A program made the translations under genes and the position numbers. A DNA stretch of 64,000 nucleotides from Lentibacillus sp. JNUCC-1 (GTDB taxonomy: Bacteria; Bacillota; Bacilli; Bacillales; Amphibacillaceae). Location of the stretch: positions 310,001 through 374,000 of the forward strand of contig NZ_WHOH01000001.1 of assembly GCF_009741735.1 (NCBI RefSeq), written 5' to 3'. Under the pieces are notes generated by a model. That model saw nothing but the letters and a program-made list of their open reading frames with translations, ran no database searches and was not told where the DNA came from. This document shows, piece after piece, positions 18,263-27,427 of the stretch; position 1 is the first letter of the stretch; each line of letters starts with the position of its first letter.

Positions 18263-19869
18263 GAAGTGCCCCCTGTCTCTCTCTTAAACCGCTTAAACTC
18301 TCTCGTAATCTCTTGAGCTGCATTGAGTGCGGAATCCTCTTTCTGTACCCCCATCAATGCCGTCTGAAACCAATTCTGCTTGAGCAGATAACCGCTCTCA
18401 TAGCTTATAAAAATACCTTTTTCTTTCAAGCAGTCACCAAACTTCCTGACTGATATATTAGCCGGAAGGGCTACTGTCACAATTCCGGGCGAATAGCTAT
18501 CGTCACCCAAAACGTCCATCCCAACGCTGTAAAACATCTCACGAATTCGATCCGCAAGTGGCTGGGGAGATTGTGGCCGATTCTCCAATGCCTGCTGAAG
18601 TGCTGCCACACTGTTAGAAGAATGCGTAAATGGAGCACTGCCTGATTGCTGATACAATCCGACATCAAGATAACGAGGAATCAACACCGATGGCTGAAAC
18701 TGCTCATAGCTGAAAACGATTGAGAGCCCAGGATATGAGGCAAGTCCTTTGCCACTGACGCCGCTCGCCAGATACACCCGACTCAAATCAACAGGAACAA
18801 CTCCAAGACTGCTGCATGCATCTACACATAACTTTACATTGTGTTCATCACAAAGCTCGCTTAGCATGTTCATATCGAACAGATAGCCTGTCGATGTTTC
18901 ACAATGAACCGTCCACAGCCACTCGATTTTATCCTCATTCTTCAATATTTCTGCGATATCCTCCCGAAAGATCGGTGTGTTCCATGGTTTTTGAATCAAG
19001 CTAAAATCAAGTCCACATCTCTTACCATGGTCTATTAACCGCTCACCAAATTCTCCGTTCACTAAAATGAGCCCTTTACCGTTCAACATGGAAAGCTGTG
19101 CAGCGACCATGTCATTAGCGTGCGAGCCAGTTCCGACAGCTACAATGGCGTGCATAGCCCCAGTCAGCTTGCGTAACTGCTGTTGCACGCCGCTCACCAT
19201 ATCTCTAAAATACTCTGAACGATGTGAGACGGCTGGTGCGTGCCAGGCCTTGGCAGCTTTATCACTGACAGGGACAGGGCCAGGCAGAAATTGATGCTGG
19301 AACGGCTGTTTGCGGCGATCCATTAATTGTTTGAATCCTTTTTTGGATGTTTCAAAGTTTTCTTTGCTTAAATACATTGGCTGATAACGGGCTCGTTTTG
19401 TTCCAACGAGAGGGCCAAACGGGCGAAAACCGATACGCTTATATAACTTTTCCTGTCGTGTCGTTCCTGAAATCAAAGCTAATGTATAGCCTTGTTCCAG
19501 ACAATACTCTATTAATTGTTCGCACAAGCCGAAAAACACGGTGCCTTTACGGTATTCCTTTTTTATGACAAGCAGCCTGATTTCACAAGGGGCTGCATTC
19601 ATCGGGATATAAGCATCAAGGTCTTCCAGTTTAGTATCCAGTGAGAACGGGCGGTTGCCTCTGACGGCAATCATTCCCACAACTTTATGTTGATCTTTGG
19701 CGATCATATATGTATTTTCCTTATGGAAGCGATCTACAAGCCTGTTATCTTCCCTCTTTTCGTGCTGAGGGATTTCGGTAACAAACGCCTCATGGTTTAA
19801 ACGGTGAATTTGTTCAAGTTCATCTGGTGTGTCAGCTGTTTTATATATGATATGGTTAAATGTCGTCAT
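18259..19869 (-). CDS. GNAT acyltransferase - class V aminotransferase fusion
   Basis: The 536-residue product has two domains. Residues 1-150 form a GNAT fold resembling FeeM/autoinducer-synthase-like N-acyltransferases (CEIRLLVIKKEYRKGTVFFG, then TLALISGTTRQEKLYKRIGF). Residues 180-530 form a class V PLP aminotransferase of the alanine-glyoxylate/serine type (FLPGPVPVS, GTGSHANDM, CVDACSSLG, and the PLP lysine in VSGKGLASYPG). The start follows AAGGAG by 7 nt and lies 4 bp after the PlsY stop; the end overlaps the LtaS-like start. The substrate is unknown; the setting suggests an N-acylated amino compound made for the envelope. Confidence 0.85.
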   Translation of the reverse strand: MTTFNHIIYKTADTPDELEQIHRLNHEAFVTEIPQHEKREDNRLVDRFHKENTYMIAKDQHKVVGMIAVRGNRPFSLDTKLEDLDAYIPMNAAPCEIRLLVIKKEYRKGTVFFGLCEQLIEYCLEQGYTLALISGTTRQEKLYKRIGFRPFGPLVGTKRARYQPMYLSKENFETSKKGFKQLMDRRKQPFQHQFLPGPVPVSDKAAKAWHAPAVSHRSEYFRDMVSGVQQQLRKLTGAMHAIVAVGTGSHANDMVAAQLSMLNGKGLILVNGEFGERLIDHGKRCGLDFSLIQKPWNTPIFREDIAEILKNEDKIEWLWTVHCETSTGYLFDMNMLSELCDEHNVKLCVDACSSLGVVPVDLSRVYLASGVSGKGLASYPGLSIVFSYEQFQPSVLIPRYLDVGLYQQSGSAPFTHSSNSVAALQQALENRPQSPQPLADRIREMFYSVGMDVLGDDSYSPGIVTVALPANISVRKFGDCLKEKGIFISYESGYLLKQNWFQTALMGVQKEDSALNAAQEITREFKRFKRETGGTS

Positions 19870-19873
19870 CCCA

Positions 19874-20412
19874 TCACTCCTTCAAATGCGCCCAGATCAC
19901 AATGATTAACATGATCATAAAGATCCCACCCTGCCACACCCCTGAAAGAAACGCAGCCGCCACCGGAACTGTTACAAGCGCAATAAGTCCAATCACAGTA
20001 AAAAGTCGTTTAACAAGCAAACCAAACAAAGAGATGATCCCAACAGGCAAAAGTACGACAGGCTCCAAAACAAGCACTGTCGCAAGATAAACAACAACAC
20101 CCTTTCCCCGCGAAATTGCAACTGTATCGGCCATATGTGTCCAATCAGCACACTGAGTCCAACCCAATAAGGGATGAGAGATGGTGCATCTTCATAGAAA
20201 AGCACAATGCTAATGGGCACAGCAGTCTTTAAAGCATCTACTGCTATAGTCATAACAAACGCTTTTGCACCATATATACGTCCAGCATTTCGTGCGCCTG
20301 CATTTGCACTGCCAAGCGTCCGGATATCTTCCTTAGCAATTGCTCTGCCAATATAGTAAGCTCCATTTACACAACCAAATAAGTAGGCCGTTACGATCAA
20401 CACTGCAGACAT
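19874..20412 (-). CDS. PlsY-like glycerol-3-phosphate acyltransferase (frameshifted in this sequence)
   Basis: The N-terminal part shows the PlsY pattern: GCVNGAYYIGR, LGSANAGARNAGRIYG and GHIWPIQLQFRG. The second frame continues KGVVVYLATVLVLEPVVLLP and three more hydrophobic helices. Restoring one G in the GGGG run (plus-strand C20106-20109) gives FRGGKGVVVY, the third conserved PlsY motif, and a 179-residue protein. PlsY transfers an acyl group from acyl phosphate to glycerol 3-phosphate in the membrane. As first gene of an operon with the fusion enzyme and LtaS-like gene, it may be a dedicated paralogue. Confidence 0.85.
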
Positions 20413-20527
20413 ATCCGGGACGCCACCTTCATTATTTTCTGGTGAATGTTCCTTATCGCCATTTTAAATTTATTCTCTAAGCAACGCAAGAACAAAACCA
20501 GAAGATGACTTTCTACATCACACAACT

Positions 20528-20557
20528 AAAAACAGCTGCCGTCTCGGGCAGCTGTTC
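20528..20557 (-). terminator. Terminator after the amylase-like gene
   Basis: On the minus strand GAACAGCTGCCC pairs with GGCAGCTGTTTTT. It separates the gene from plsY downstream. Confidence 0.8.
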
Positions 20558-20559
20558 AA

Positions 20560-22032
20560 TCAATTATTTTTCTTTGCTTTTCTCCCCATAACAATGATCC
20601 CTATCGGGAACAAGAGAAAGACGCCGCCGACAAAAAGAATAAACGGCCAGTTGAGACCAGTGTTTTCTTCTACAATATACACTTCGGCTGTCTCCCGTGG
20701 CAGGACGAGATCAAAGGCACCGTCTTCGTTTTGCCGGACTATGTTATCACCAAGTATCCCATTCAGCTGTTGTTCGTCACTCAATCCTTCTACAGAAACA
20801 ACCTGTGACTTTACATCGTTGTTCAAAGCCACATATACGGTTTGATTATCATTCGTTCGTTTATAGACACTCATCGCACCACTATCACCAACAAAAGTAA
20901 ACGCTCCATCAACCAGAACAGGAAATTGTTCTCTAATAGAAGCTATTTTTTCGTAAAAAGCCAGAGTATCTTCGTCCTGACGGTTAAACTGAACAAGTTT
21001 GGCTGTTTCCGGCCATCCGTCTCCATACATCGGGATTTCCGATCCTTGAGTGAGATTTGGGAGCCCTGGAGCGGTATATAAATATGTGAGCGCCAGTTTC
21101 CAGCTCGTCAGGTCATTGCGCCCATTTTCAGCGGTCAGCTGAGAAAAGCGCTTCGTATAAAAATCATCAGCCTGCAATAAACGCTGCTTATCCGTTGAGT
21201 CAGTTGCATCAATAACTGGAGTAAGGCTTTGCCCTGGCTCAGCCAACGCTGCTCTCAGCCGATTTTGAATATCTGGATCATCAATGACGTCTAAGTTATT
21301 GTTCTCCAAAAGCGGTGTTAGATCTGCTTCTTCATCAAGCACACTGGCGAGCAGCAAAAAAGAGTCATTCTCATTTTTAATCTGATCTGTCAATTCCTGT
21401 AAAAATTGTTGATTTGTTTGATCAGCAGCATGTAATTTGAAGCCGTCCACATCTGTATTCTGCACCCAAAACAGCGCAGCTTCCGTGATCATTTCTTTCA
21501 CCTGCTGATTTGTTTGATCCAACACAACAGCTCCTTCTTTCCATGGAGCATCTATCACAGCATTTTCCACAGTCGTTTCAGGCGACTCTTTGACCAGCGG
21601 GTGGGACTTTGCCGCATAATTCATTACGAATTCCATGATCACGTTTATATCCCTGTCATGTGCTTCATTAACAAGTGTTTTAAAATCTTCCATTGTACCG
21701 AACTGCGGCTCCACTGCCATAAAATCTTCAATCCAGTATCCGTGAAAACCTTTGTCAGCATTGGCCATTGGAGGTGATAAGACAATCGTAGTGATGCCAA
21801 GTTCTTTCAGCGCATCAAGGCGTTTAACGATGCCTTTAAAATCACCGCCATGATAGGCGAGTGGATCTGTTACGTCCACTGTCTCATCTAGACTGACATC
21901 TCCATTGTTAAATCGGTCGATCAAAATATGATATGAAATGCCTTGATCTATTGAATTTGTTTCCGCATGCACTGGCACTGACTTCATAAGCACACACGCG
22001 ACCAAAGCTGCTATCCAAAGTTGTTTTTTCAT
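20560..22032 (-). CDS. Membrane-anchored GH13 alpha-amylase-like protein lacking catalytic residues
   Basis: This 490-residue protein has a signal peptide (MKKQLWIAALVACVLMKSV), a GH13 barrel (YHILIDRFNNGD, YHGGDFKGI, HGYWIEDF) and a C-terminal membrane helix near 465-485 followed by RKAKKNN, so it should face outward. In region II, DGFKLHAAD has His where the nucleophile Asp should be; the acid/base Glu of region III is replaced in LLASVLDEE; region IV NHD is not found (DDFYTKRFSQL). It is probably a non-enzymatic glycan-binding relative. GGAGGT lies 7 nt before ATG 22032. Confidence 0.8.
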   Translation of the reverse strand: MKKQLWIAALVACVLMKSVPVHAETNSIDQGISYHILIDRFNNGDVSLDETVDVTDPLAYHGGDFKGIVKRLDALKELGITTIVLSPPMANADKGFHGYWIEDFMAVEPQFGTMEDFKTLVNEAHDRDINVIMEFVMNYAAKSHPLVKESPETTVENAVIDAPWKEGAVVLDQTNQQVKEMITEAALFWVQNTDVDGFKLHAADQTNQQFLQELTDQIKNENDSFLLLASVLDEEADLTPLLENNNLDVIDDPDIQNRLRAALAEPGQSLTPVIDATDSTDKQRLLQADDFYTKRFSQLTAENGRNDLTSWKLALTYLYTAPGLPNLTQGSEIPMYGDGWPETAKLVQFNRQDEDTLAFYEKIASIREQFPVLVDGAFTFVGDSGAMSVYKRTNDNQTVYVALNNDVKSQVVSVEGLSDEQQLNGILGDNIVRQNEDGAFDLVLPRETAEVYIVEENTGLNWPFILFVGGVFLLFPIGIIVMGRKAKKNN

Positions 22033-22065
22033 GATATGTACCTCCATTAATTAAACCGCTTCGTG

Positions 22066-22104
22066 CAAAAAACGGGTGTCTGGAAATTCTCCCCAGACAC
22101 CCGC
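22066..22104 (-). terminator. Terminator after yisL
   Basis: CGGGTGTCTGG and CCAGACACCCG form an 11-bp stem followed by TTTTTT on the minus strand. Confidence 0.85.
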
Positions 22105-22112
22105 CCGCAATC

Positions 22113-22475
22113 TTAAGCGAATCCCAACGGTAAAAAGCCAAATCCAAGCACCAATGTGATGATAAATGCGAGCACGAGCTGTACCCACCATGAACCGGCG
22201 GGTTTATCTTTAGCCGTTTTGACACCAATCATTTCTATGGCAGCGATCGCCCAGATTCCTGCTAAAAGTTTCACTATAGCAAGCATCAGCAGGTCATCTC
22301 CCATGTAATTTGCAAACAGATCTCCGCCTGAATAAAGTATGAGCAAATAATCCAGGCGCAGGATCATATGTACAATTTTCCCTGCCTTTGCCTTTCCTTG
22401 TTTATGCAACATTACAACTACAGCAAGTAAAATAAGGGCCAAAACCCAAGATGTAACATGTAAATGTGTATTCAA
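22113..22475 (-). CDS. yisL: YisL-like (UPF0344/DUF1516) membrane protein
   Basis: From TTG 22475, preceded by GGGAGG, the 120-residue protein begins NTHLHVTSWVLALILL and has four membrane helices, with the motif KIVHMILRLDYLLIL. This matches the UPF0344 family. Function is unknown. The frame is open further upstream, but the ribosome site and family start favour TTG 22475. Confidence 0.82.
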   Translation of the reverse strand: MNTHLHVTSWVLALILLAVVVMLHKQGKAKAGKIVHMILRLDYLLILYSGGDLFANYMGDDLLMLAIVKLLAGIWAIAAIEMIGVKTAKDKPAGSWWVQLVLAFIITLVLGFGFLPLGFA

Positions 22476-22638
22476 CTTTTTTTCCTCCCACTTTTTGGTG
22501 CTTGCTTGTATCATATCATGCCAGCCAAAATTTTTCACAACATACGGTTGAAGCGCCAAGCCTTTAAATTCTGTAAAAACAGAGCAATCATGATATACTG
22601 AAAGTGTTATGTATTTTTGTTAAATATGGAGGGATTGC

Positions 22639-23832
22639 ATGGTACTCAGTCAAAACATCATCGACCAAACGCAAAGATATGGTGCAAAAAACTATCACCC
22701 GCTACCTGTTGTCGTAGCTCACGCAGAGGGCGTATGGGTCGAGGATCCGGAAGGCAACCGCTATATGGATATGCTAAGTGCTTATTCTGCGGTCAACCAG
22801 GGACATCGTCACCCAAAAATTATCGAAGCATTAAAGGAACAAGCGGAAAAAGTCACATTGACCTCACGCGCTTTCCATAACGATCAACTTGGACCTTGGT
22901 ATGAGAAGATTTGTAAATTAACCAACAAAGAAATGGCTTTGCCGATGAACACAGGTGCAGAAGCTGTGGAAACAGCTATAAAAACGGCCAGACGCTGGGC
23001 GTACGATGTGAAAGGTGTCGCAGAAGATCAGGCGGAAATCATTGCGTGCGAAGGAAACTTTCACGGCCGGACCATGACAGCGGTTTCTCTTTCCTCAGAA
23101 GCAGAGTATAAACGTGGCTTCGGTCCCATGCTTCCAGGAATTAAAATTATTCCTTATGGAGACATTGATGCGCTAAAAGCAGCGATCAACGAGAACACAG
23201 CGGGCTTTCTTTTTGAACCCATTCAAGGTGAGGCAGGAATCGTTATGCCGCCTGAAGGCTTTTTGAAAGAAGCTTACGACGTTTGTCATGAAAATAACGT
23301 TCTATATATCGCCGATGAAATCCAGGCTGGCCTTGGCCGCAGTGGAAAGATGTTCGCTTGTGACTGGGAAGATGTTACACCGGATATTCTTATTCTCGGT
23401 AAAGCGCTTGGCGGAGGTGTCATGCCGATCTCATGCATTGTTGCCAACAAAGATATACTTGGCGTCTTCAACCCGGGGTCACACGGCTCCACGTTTGGCG
23501 GGAATCCGCTCGCTTGCGCTGTCTCTTCTGCAGCACTCGAGGTCATTGAAAATGAAAAGCTTGCTGATCGTTCACTTGAACTGGGGAACTACATGATGGG
23601 TGAGTTGAAGAAAATCAATAATCCTGTCATTAAAGAAGTACGAGGCAAAGGGCTGTTTATCGGTGTGGAATTGACTGAGCCTGCACGTTCGTACTGTGAA
23701 GCACTGAAAGAGAAAGGGCTCCTATGCAAAGAAACACATGAGAACGTCATCCGCTTTGCACCACCATTAACCATAAACAAAACAGATCTTGAATGGGCCA
23801 TTGACCACATTAAAGACGTATTAGCCCAATAA
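22639..23832 (+). CDS. rocD: Ornithine aminotransferase RocD
   Basis: At 397 residues it has family length. Class III aminotransferase landmarks are [41 protein letters not shown] and the PLP lysine in ILGKALGGG, followed by [12 protein letters not shown]. It converts ornithine and 2-oxoglutarate to glutamate semialdehyde and glutamate, linking arginine and proline metabolism. GGAGG lies 6 nt before the ATG, and TATACT upstream (near 22594) may be a -10. It is monocistronic, with a terminator after it. Confidence 0.93.
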   Translation: MVLSQNIIDQTQRYGAKNYHPLPVVVAHAEGVWVEDPEGNRYMDMLSAYSAVNQGHRHPKIIEALKEQAEKVTLTSRAFHNDQLGPWYEKICKLTNKEMALPMNTGAEAVETAIKTARRWAYDVKGVAEDQAEIIACEGNFHGRTMTAVSLSSEAEYKRGFGPMLPGIKIIPYGDIDALKAAINENTAGFLFEPIQGEAGIVMPPEGFLKEAYDVCHENNVLYIADEIQAGLGRSGKMFACDWEDVTPDILILGKALGGGVMPISCIVANKDILGVFNPGSHGSTFGGNPLACAVSSAALEVIENEKLADRSLELGNYMMGELKKINNPVIKEVRGKGLFIGVELTEPARSYCEALKEKGLLCKETHENVIRFAPPLTINKTDLEWAIDHIKDVLAQ

Positions 23833-23846
23833 TAACAGTAAACAAG

Positions 23847-23888
23847 CAAGAAACCACCGCGGCATGTTTTGCCATGGTGGTTTCTTTT
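23847..23888. terminator. Bidirectional terminator between rocD and the DUF1404-like gene
   Basis: GAAACCACC and GGTGGTTTC form the stem, with T runs on both strands. Confidence 0.8.
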
Positions 23889-23909
23889 CTGTTTGTAAAA
23901 AGCGTATCC

Positions 23910-24470
23910 TTATTCATAATCTGCAGGATCGATGAAAAGCATTTGTGCGAGATACACCAGTATGGCAGCGCCCATTGTAATATAGCCCCATCCCAATGTG
24001 ACCTGTTCGATCTGGAGATAGTTATTGCACAACTGCACCGGGGAAAAAATGTACAAAGCACCCATCGCAGCAAATGATACCAGAAAAAAGATAAATACCA
24101 TATTCTTCGCTGCTTTTCCCAATTTTGTCCAACTGTCACGAAGCGGAACCCCAGCCAAAAATGGTAAACTGACAAACTTAAAGATTTCCATAACAGACAG
24201 TGTTAATGCTTCGTCCATAGTCCGCGGCACCATCCAGTACAGCATAATAATTAAGAACAAAACAATGCCGGGAATGCCATTCCTGTTATACTTGGAGAAA
24301 ACGGCAGGGCATTTTTTCTGAAACCATGGGGCTATTAAAAATCCGGCAATGACAAAGAGCGGCATTTGCATATGCATATGAATGATCATAATAGATTCCA
24401 GCAATTCCGCTACTGGAGGAAGCATGAGAAACACCCACATCGCTAATCCAACTTTGACTTGTGTCATCAT
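23910..24470 (-). CDS. DUF1404-like membrane protein linked to SCO
   Basis: This 186-residue protein has about five hydrophobic helices and a His/Met-rich turn, IIHMHMQMPLFV, that could bind copper or heme. It resembles the DUF1404 family often seen near terminal oxidases. Its ATG overlaps the SCO stop by 4 bp, so it is co-translated with a copper-delivery protein. A role in oxidase assembly is inferred from position. Confidence 0.65.
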   Translation of the reverse strand: MMTQVKVGLAMWVFLMLPPVAELLESIMIIHMHMQMPLFVIAGFLIAPWFQKKCPAVFSKYNRNGIPGIVLFLIIMLYWMVPRTMDEALTLSVMEIFKFVSLPFLAGVPLRDSWTKLGKAAKNMVFIFFLVSFAAMGALYIFSPVQLCNNYLQIEQVTLGWGYITMGAAILVYLAQMLFIDPADYE

Positions 24471-25102
24471 ACATCACCACCCTTTTCCTCCAAAATAGTT
24501 CGGATGGTTTCAGCGGCAGCTTCCGGCTGTTTGTAATCCATAACATTTTCCAGACGTCCTTCAGGGTTTACCAGGTAAAAGGCTGAGTTATGAGTGAAAT
24601 TACCATTATCATCCGGTATAACGATCACACCAAAAGCATCTAAAAGACTATTAAGTTCTTCCTGATCATTAATTCTGGCCATTCGCCATGTTTCACCGTC
24701 ACTGTCAAAATAACCTCTGTACGTTGACAGAGTTTCGGGTGTATCCTGTTCGGGATCAAAACTGACACTCAAAAACACAATGTCCTCTCCCAAAACATCC
24801 TCAGGTAATGCCTGGTATACTTCAGACATGTTCATTTCAAGCTGTGGACATACATCGGTACATGCGGTATATATGAATGTAATCAGCACATATTTCCCCG
24901 CAAATTCGGAAAAAGGATAGACACGCTCTTGGCTGTCTTCCAGTGTCACTTCCGGAAACACAGGCTGACTGTCGATCAAATTGTGTTTACGCGCTGTTTC
25001 CGCTGTGAAAGCACTGAACCCGTCCGTTCCGATGAAAAACAATAAAAAACCAAACAACAGAACCAGTCCAAGCGCCACCTTACTTTCCTTTCCCTTCAAC
25101 AT
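24467..25102 (-). CDS. SCO family copper chaperone for CuA assembly
   Basis: The 211-residue product has an N-terminal membrane anchor (residues 8-28) and a thioredoxin-like outer domain. TACTDVCPQLE gives the CxxxC copper-binding motif and NFTHNSAFYLV the histidine ligand. SCO proteins deliver copper to, or reduce, the CuA centre of oxidase subunit II. AAGGAAGTGG stands before ATG 25102; an in-frame GTG lies 9 nt upstream. It follows the CuA oxidase operon after a terminator. Confidence 0.9.
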   Translation of the reverse strand: MLKGKESKVALGLVLLFGFLLFFIGTDGFSAFTAETARKHNLIDSQPVFPEVTLEDSQERVYPFSEFAGKYVLITFIYTACTDVCPQLEMNMSEVYQALPEDVLGEDIVFLSVSFDPEQDTPETLSTYRGYFDSDGETWRMARINDQEELNSLLDAFGVIVIPDDNGNFTHNSAFYLVNPEGRLENVMDYKQPEAAAETIRTILEEKGGDV

Positions 25103-25176
25103 ACCGACCACTTCCTTTATAAAAAAGCTCTAAACGTTTGAGTCAGATCTAAAATGCATAGAATTTAAAAATGATG

Positions 25177-25222
25177 AAAGAACAGCCACAGCCGGGATTG
25201 CTTGGGCTTTTGGCTGTTCTTG
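25177..25222 (-). terminator. Terminator after heme-copper subunit I
   Basis: AAGAACAGCCA and TGGCTGTTCTT pair around a long loop, separating the reductase operon from the SCO gene. Confidence 0.6.
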
Positions 25223-25232
25223 TTTTTTATGA

Positions 25233-26918
25233 TTACCAAGTTTTAAATGGTGGTGATCCTGGAGGTGCATTGCCGATAAAGTCGACGAGCGGAATCACGT
25301 AGCCCATTGCAACGACGATCAACATAATGAAGATCCAGCGTGTCCAGCGCTCTGTCCAGAATGGTGTTTTCGACGCACTTTCTTCTGGCTCTGCAATCGG
25401 GAATTCTTCTTGCCCTTTTGGCGCACGGAACATGAGGTGAAAAACAGCGTATACCTGCATGATGACACCAATGATTAACAGTGTGCCGCCAATAGCAAGG
25501 AAGATCAAATATGGATCCCAGCCTAAAGCTGTGGCATGGTCACCATACGTTGAGAATGATGTCCGTCTTGGAGAGCCCAGCAGGCCAACAAGGTGCATTG
25601 CGATTGACATCGTGGACATACCCACGGTCCAGATAATTGTCTGAATGACACCGAATTTATTCATTTTAGGTGTGAGAATCCGTCCTGACACATATGGAAC
25701 GAGCCAGTAACTCATGCCGAAGAAGGTCATAACAGCTGTCATTCCAAGTGTTAGGTGAAAGTGTCCAACAATCCACATGGTGTTATGAACGACCTGGTCC
25801 AGCTGGTTCATTGTCTGAACCACACCGCCAGCACCAGCAGGGATGAAAGCGATCATGGCAATCATTGGTGCCAAGAAACGCACGTCGCCCCAAGGCAGTT
25901 TCTTAAACCAGCCAAACAGTCCTTTAGCGCCTTTTTTGCGACCAGTTTTTTCAAACACGGAAAACATAGCATATGCAGTCATCAGTGAAGGGAAACCAAT
26001 TGCCAAACTCATGAACACGTGAAGGAATTTGACTGTTTCCGAAATGCCGGGGTCCACGATCTGGTGGTGGAAACCTCCCGGTATATTCAAGATTACAAGC
26101 AGGATTACGACAAGCCGAGTGAGTAAGTCACTGAAACGTCTCCCTCCCATAATTTTAGGTACAATAACATACCAGGCGGAGACAGCTGTTAAATACCAGA
26201 TATTTACCAAAGTGTGACCAAATGCCCAGAACAAAGTCCGGCTCAACATGACGTTGATCGTATCAACCCAGCCAAATGACCAAGGAATAATCAGACCGAT
26301 CACTTCAATGGCAACAGGCAGACTTCCGAAGAACAACAGTATAAATACACCAGTTGCAAAGAACGATAGAATCGGAATGTGTTTACCTTTATTTTGTTTG
26401 CGCCAATGAGCAACATTGATAAAGGCTCCGAATGCACACATCCAAACACCTACTACAATCAAAGCCAAGCCAACATAAAACCAGGGTGAAGCGGCCATTG
26501 GCGGATAAAAAGTATACATAACAGATGCTTCGTTCATCAGAATTGGGATAAGAGCCATGACGAACCCAACAATTTTAAGACCGAAACCGATCCAAGCCAT
26601 TGTCCGAACTTCAGCTAAAAGCCCTCCAAGAGTATGTGATAATGCAGCGTAAAAATATCCAATTGTAAAGAACGATGTAAAGACCAGTACTAAGAATAAG
26701 CCGTGTGCTGTCAAAATCTGATAATAATTCATCCAGGTTGGCAATTCCAGCAGACCTGCTCTATTCAGCCCCTGTAAAAGCCCAAGAAAACCACCGACAA
26801 GCAAAGCGAGAAAGGTTACGATAAAATAAGTTCTGGAAATACGTGCGTCTTTCTCGTTGATTCCTAATACACGATTGGTTTTTTCCATGATTGTGTTTTG
26901 CTTTAATACAGCTTCCAT
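25233..26918 (-). CDS. Heme-copper reductase subunit I, B-family (ba3 oxidase or CuA-type NO reductase)
   Basis: This 561-residue, roughly 13-helix protein carries the heme and CuB ligands: LTAHGLFL (low-spin heme), FGHTLVNIW (CuB His), GGFHHQIVDPG (two CuB His) and VGHFHLTLG (high- and low-spin heme His). In B-family oxygen reductases such as Thermus ba3 the first CuB His is followed four residues later by the cross-linked Tyr (GHPIVY); here that residue is Asn. The K-channel Tyr seven residues on is also changed (to Val). Loss of the Tyr is a feature of NO-reducing relatives such as the CuA-type NOR of Bacillus azotoformans. GGAGG precedes ATG 26918. Oxygen versus NO as substrate is not settled by sequence alone. 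Confidence 0.85.
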   Translation of the reverse strand: MEAVLKQNTIMEKTNRVLGINEKDARISRTYFIVTFLALLVGGFLGLLQGLNRAGLLELPTWMNYYQILTAHGLFLVLVFTSFFTIGYFYAALSHTLGGLLAEVRTMAWIGFGLKIVGFVMALIPILMNEASVMYTFYPPMAASPWFYVGLALIVVGVWMCAFGAFINVAHWRKQNKGKHIPILSFFATGVFILLFFGSLPVAIEVIGLIIPWSFGWVDTINVMLSRTLFWAFGHTLVNIWYLTAVSAWYVIVPKIMGGRRFSDLLTRLVVILLVILNIPGGFHHQIVDPGISETVKFLHVFMSLAIGFPSLMTAYAMFSVFEKTGRKKGAKGLFGWFKKLPWGDVRFLAPMIAMIAFIPAGAGGVVQTMNQLDQVVHNTMWIVGHFHLTLGMTAVMTFFGMSYWLVPYVSGRILTPKMNKFGVIQTIIWTVGMSTMSIAMHLVGLLGSPRRTSFSTYGDHATALGWDPYLIFLAIGGTLLIIGVIMQVYAVFHLMFRAPKGQEEFPIAEPEESASKTPFWTERWTRWIFIMLIVVAMGYVIPLVDFIGNAPPGSPPFKTW

Positions 26919-26932
26919 CTGTTCTCCCTCCT

Positions 26933-27394
26933 TTATTTCACCTTAATGGTTGTGCTCATGGCCTGGTGGCCGGCACCACAATATTCGTTACATAGAACTA
27001 GATAATCTCCCGGTTTGTCAAACTTCTGGGTAATTTTTTGAACATAACCTGGCATTACCATGGCATTAATGTTTGTACCTGCTACTTGGAACCCGTGAAC
27101 AACATCTTTTGATGTCATTGTAAAGTGAACAGTTGATCCGGCCGGAATTTCTATATCTGTTGGCGTAAAGCTGAATATTTGCAGAGTCATGACGACTTCA
27201 TATTCGTTTTCACCAATTTTTTTAACGCCGGGATTGTCAAAAGGGGCTGTTTCATCCACCTTTTCCGGATCCAGTGTTTCCTGATGACTTGGTGGCCCCA
27301 TTTCGAGTGCAAAAGCCTGATAACCGATAAAAAACATAAATCCTAATATCATAAGACTGCTCGCGATCAGCCAAAACTTTTCATAGCGATGCAT
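26933..27394 (-). CDS. CuA-containing subunit II
   Basis: The 153-residue product has one N-terminal membrane helix (residues 8-28) and a cupredoxin domain. CNEYCGAGHQAM supplies the two Cys, His and Met ligands of CuA, and DVVHGFQVAG the other His. It accepts electrons from cytochrome c or quinol and passes them to subunit I, encoded 14 bp downstream. GGAGG precedes the start. Confidence 0.92.
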   Translation of the reverse strand: MHRYEKFWLIASSLMILGFMFFIGYQAFALEMGPPSHQETLDPEKVDETAPFDNPGVKKIGENEYEVVMTLQIFSFTPTDIEIPAGSTVHFTMTSKDVVHGFQVAGTNINAMVMPGYVQKITQKFDKPGDYLVLCNEYCGAGHQAMSTTIKVK

Positions 27395-27427
27395 AAGTGC
27401 TTCCTCCTTTTTATAAGCAGATGTCTG

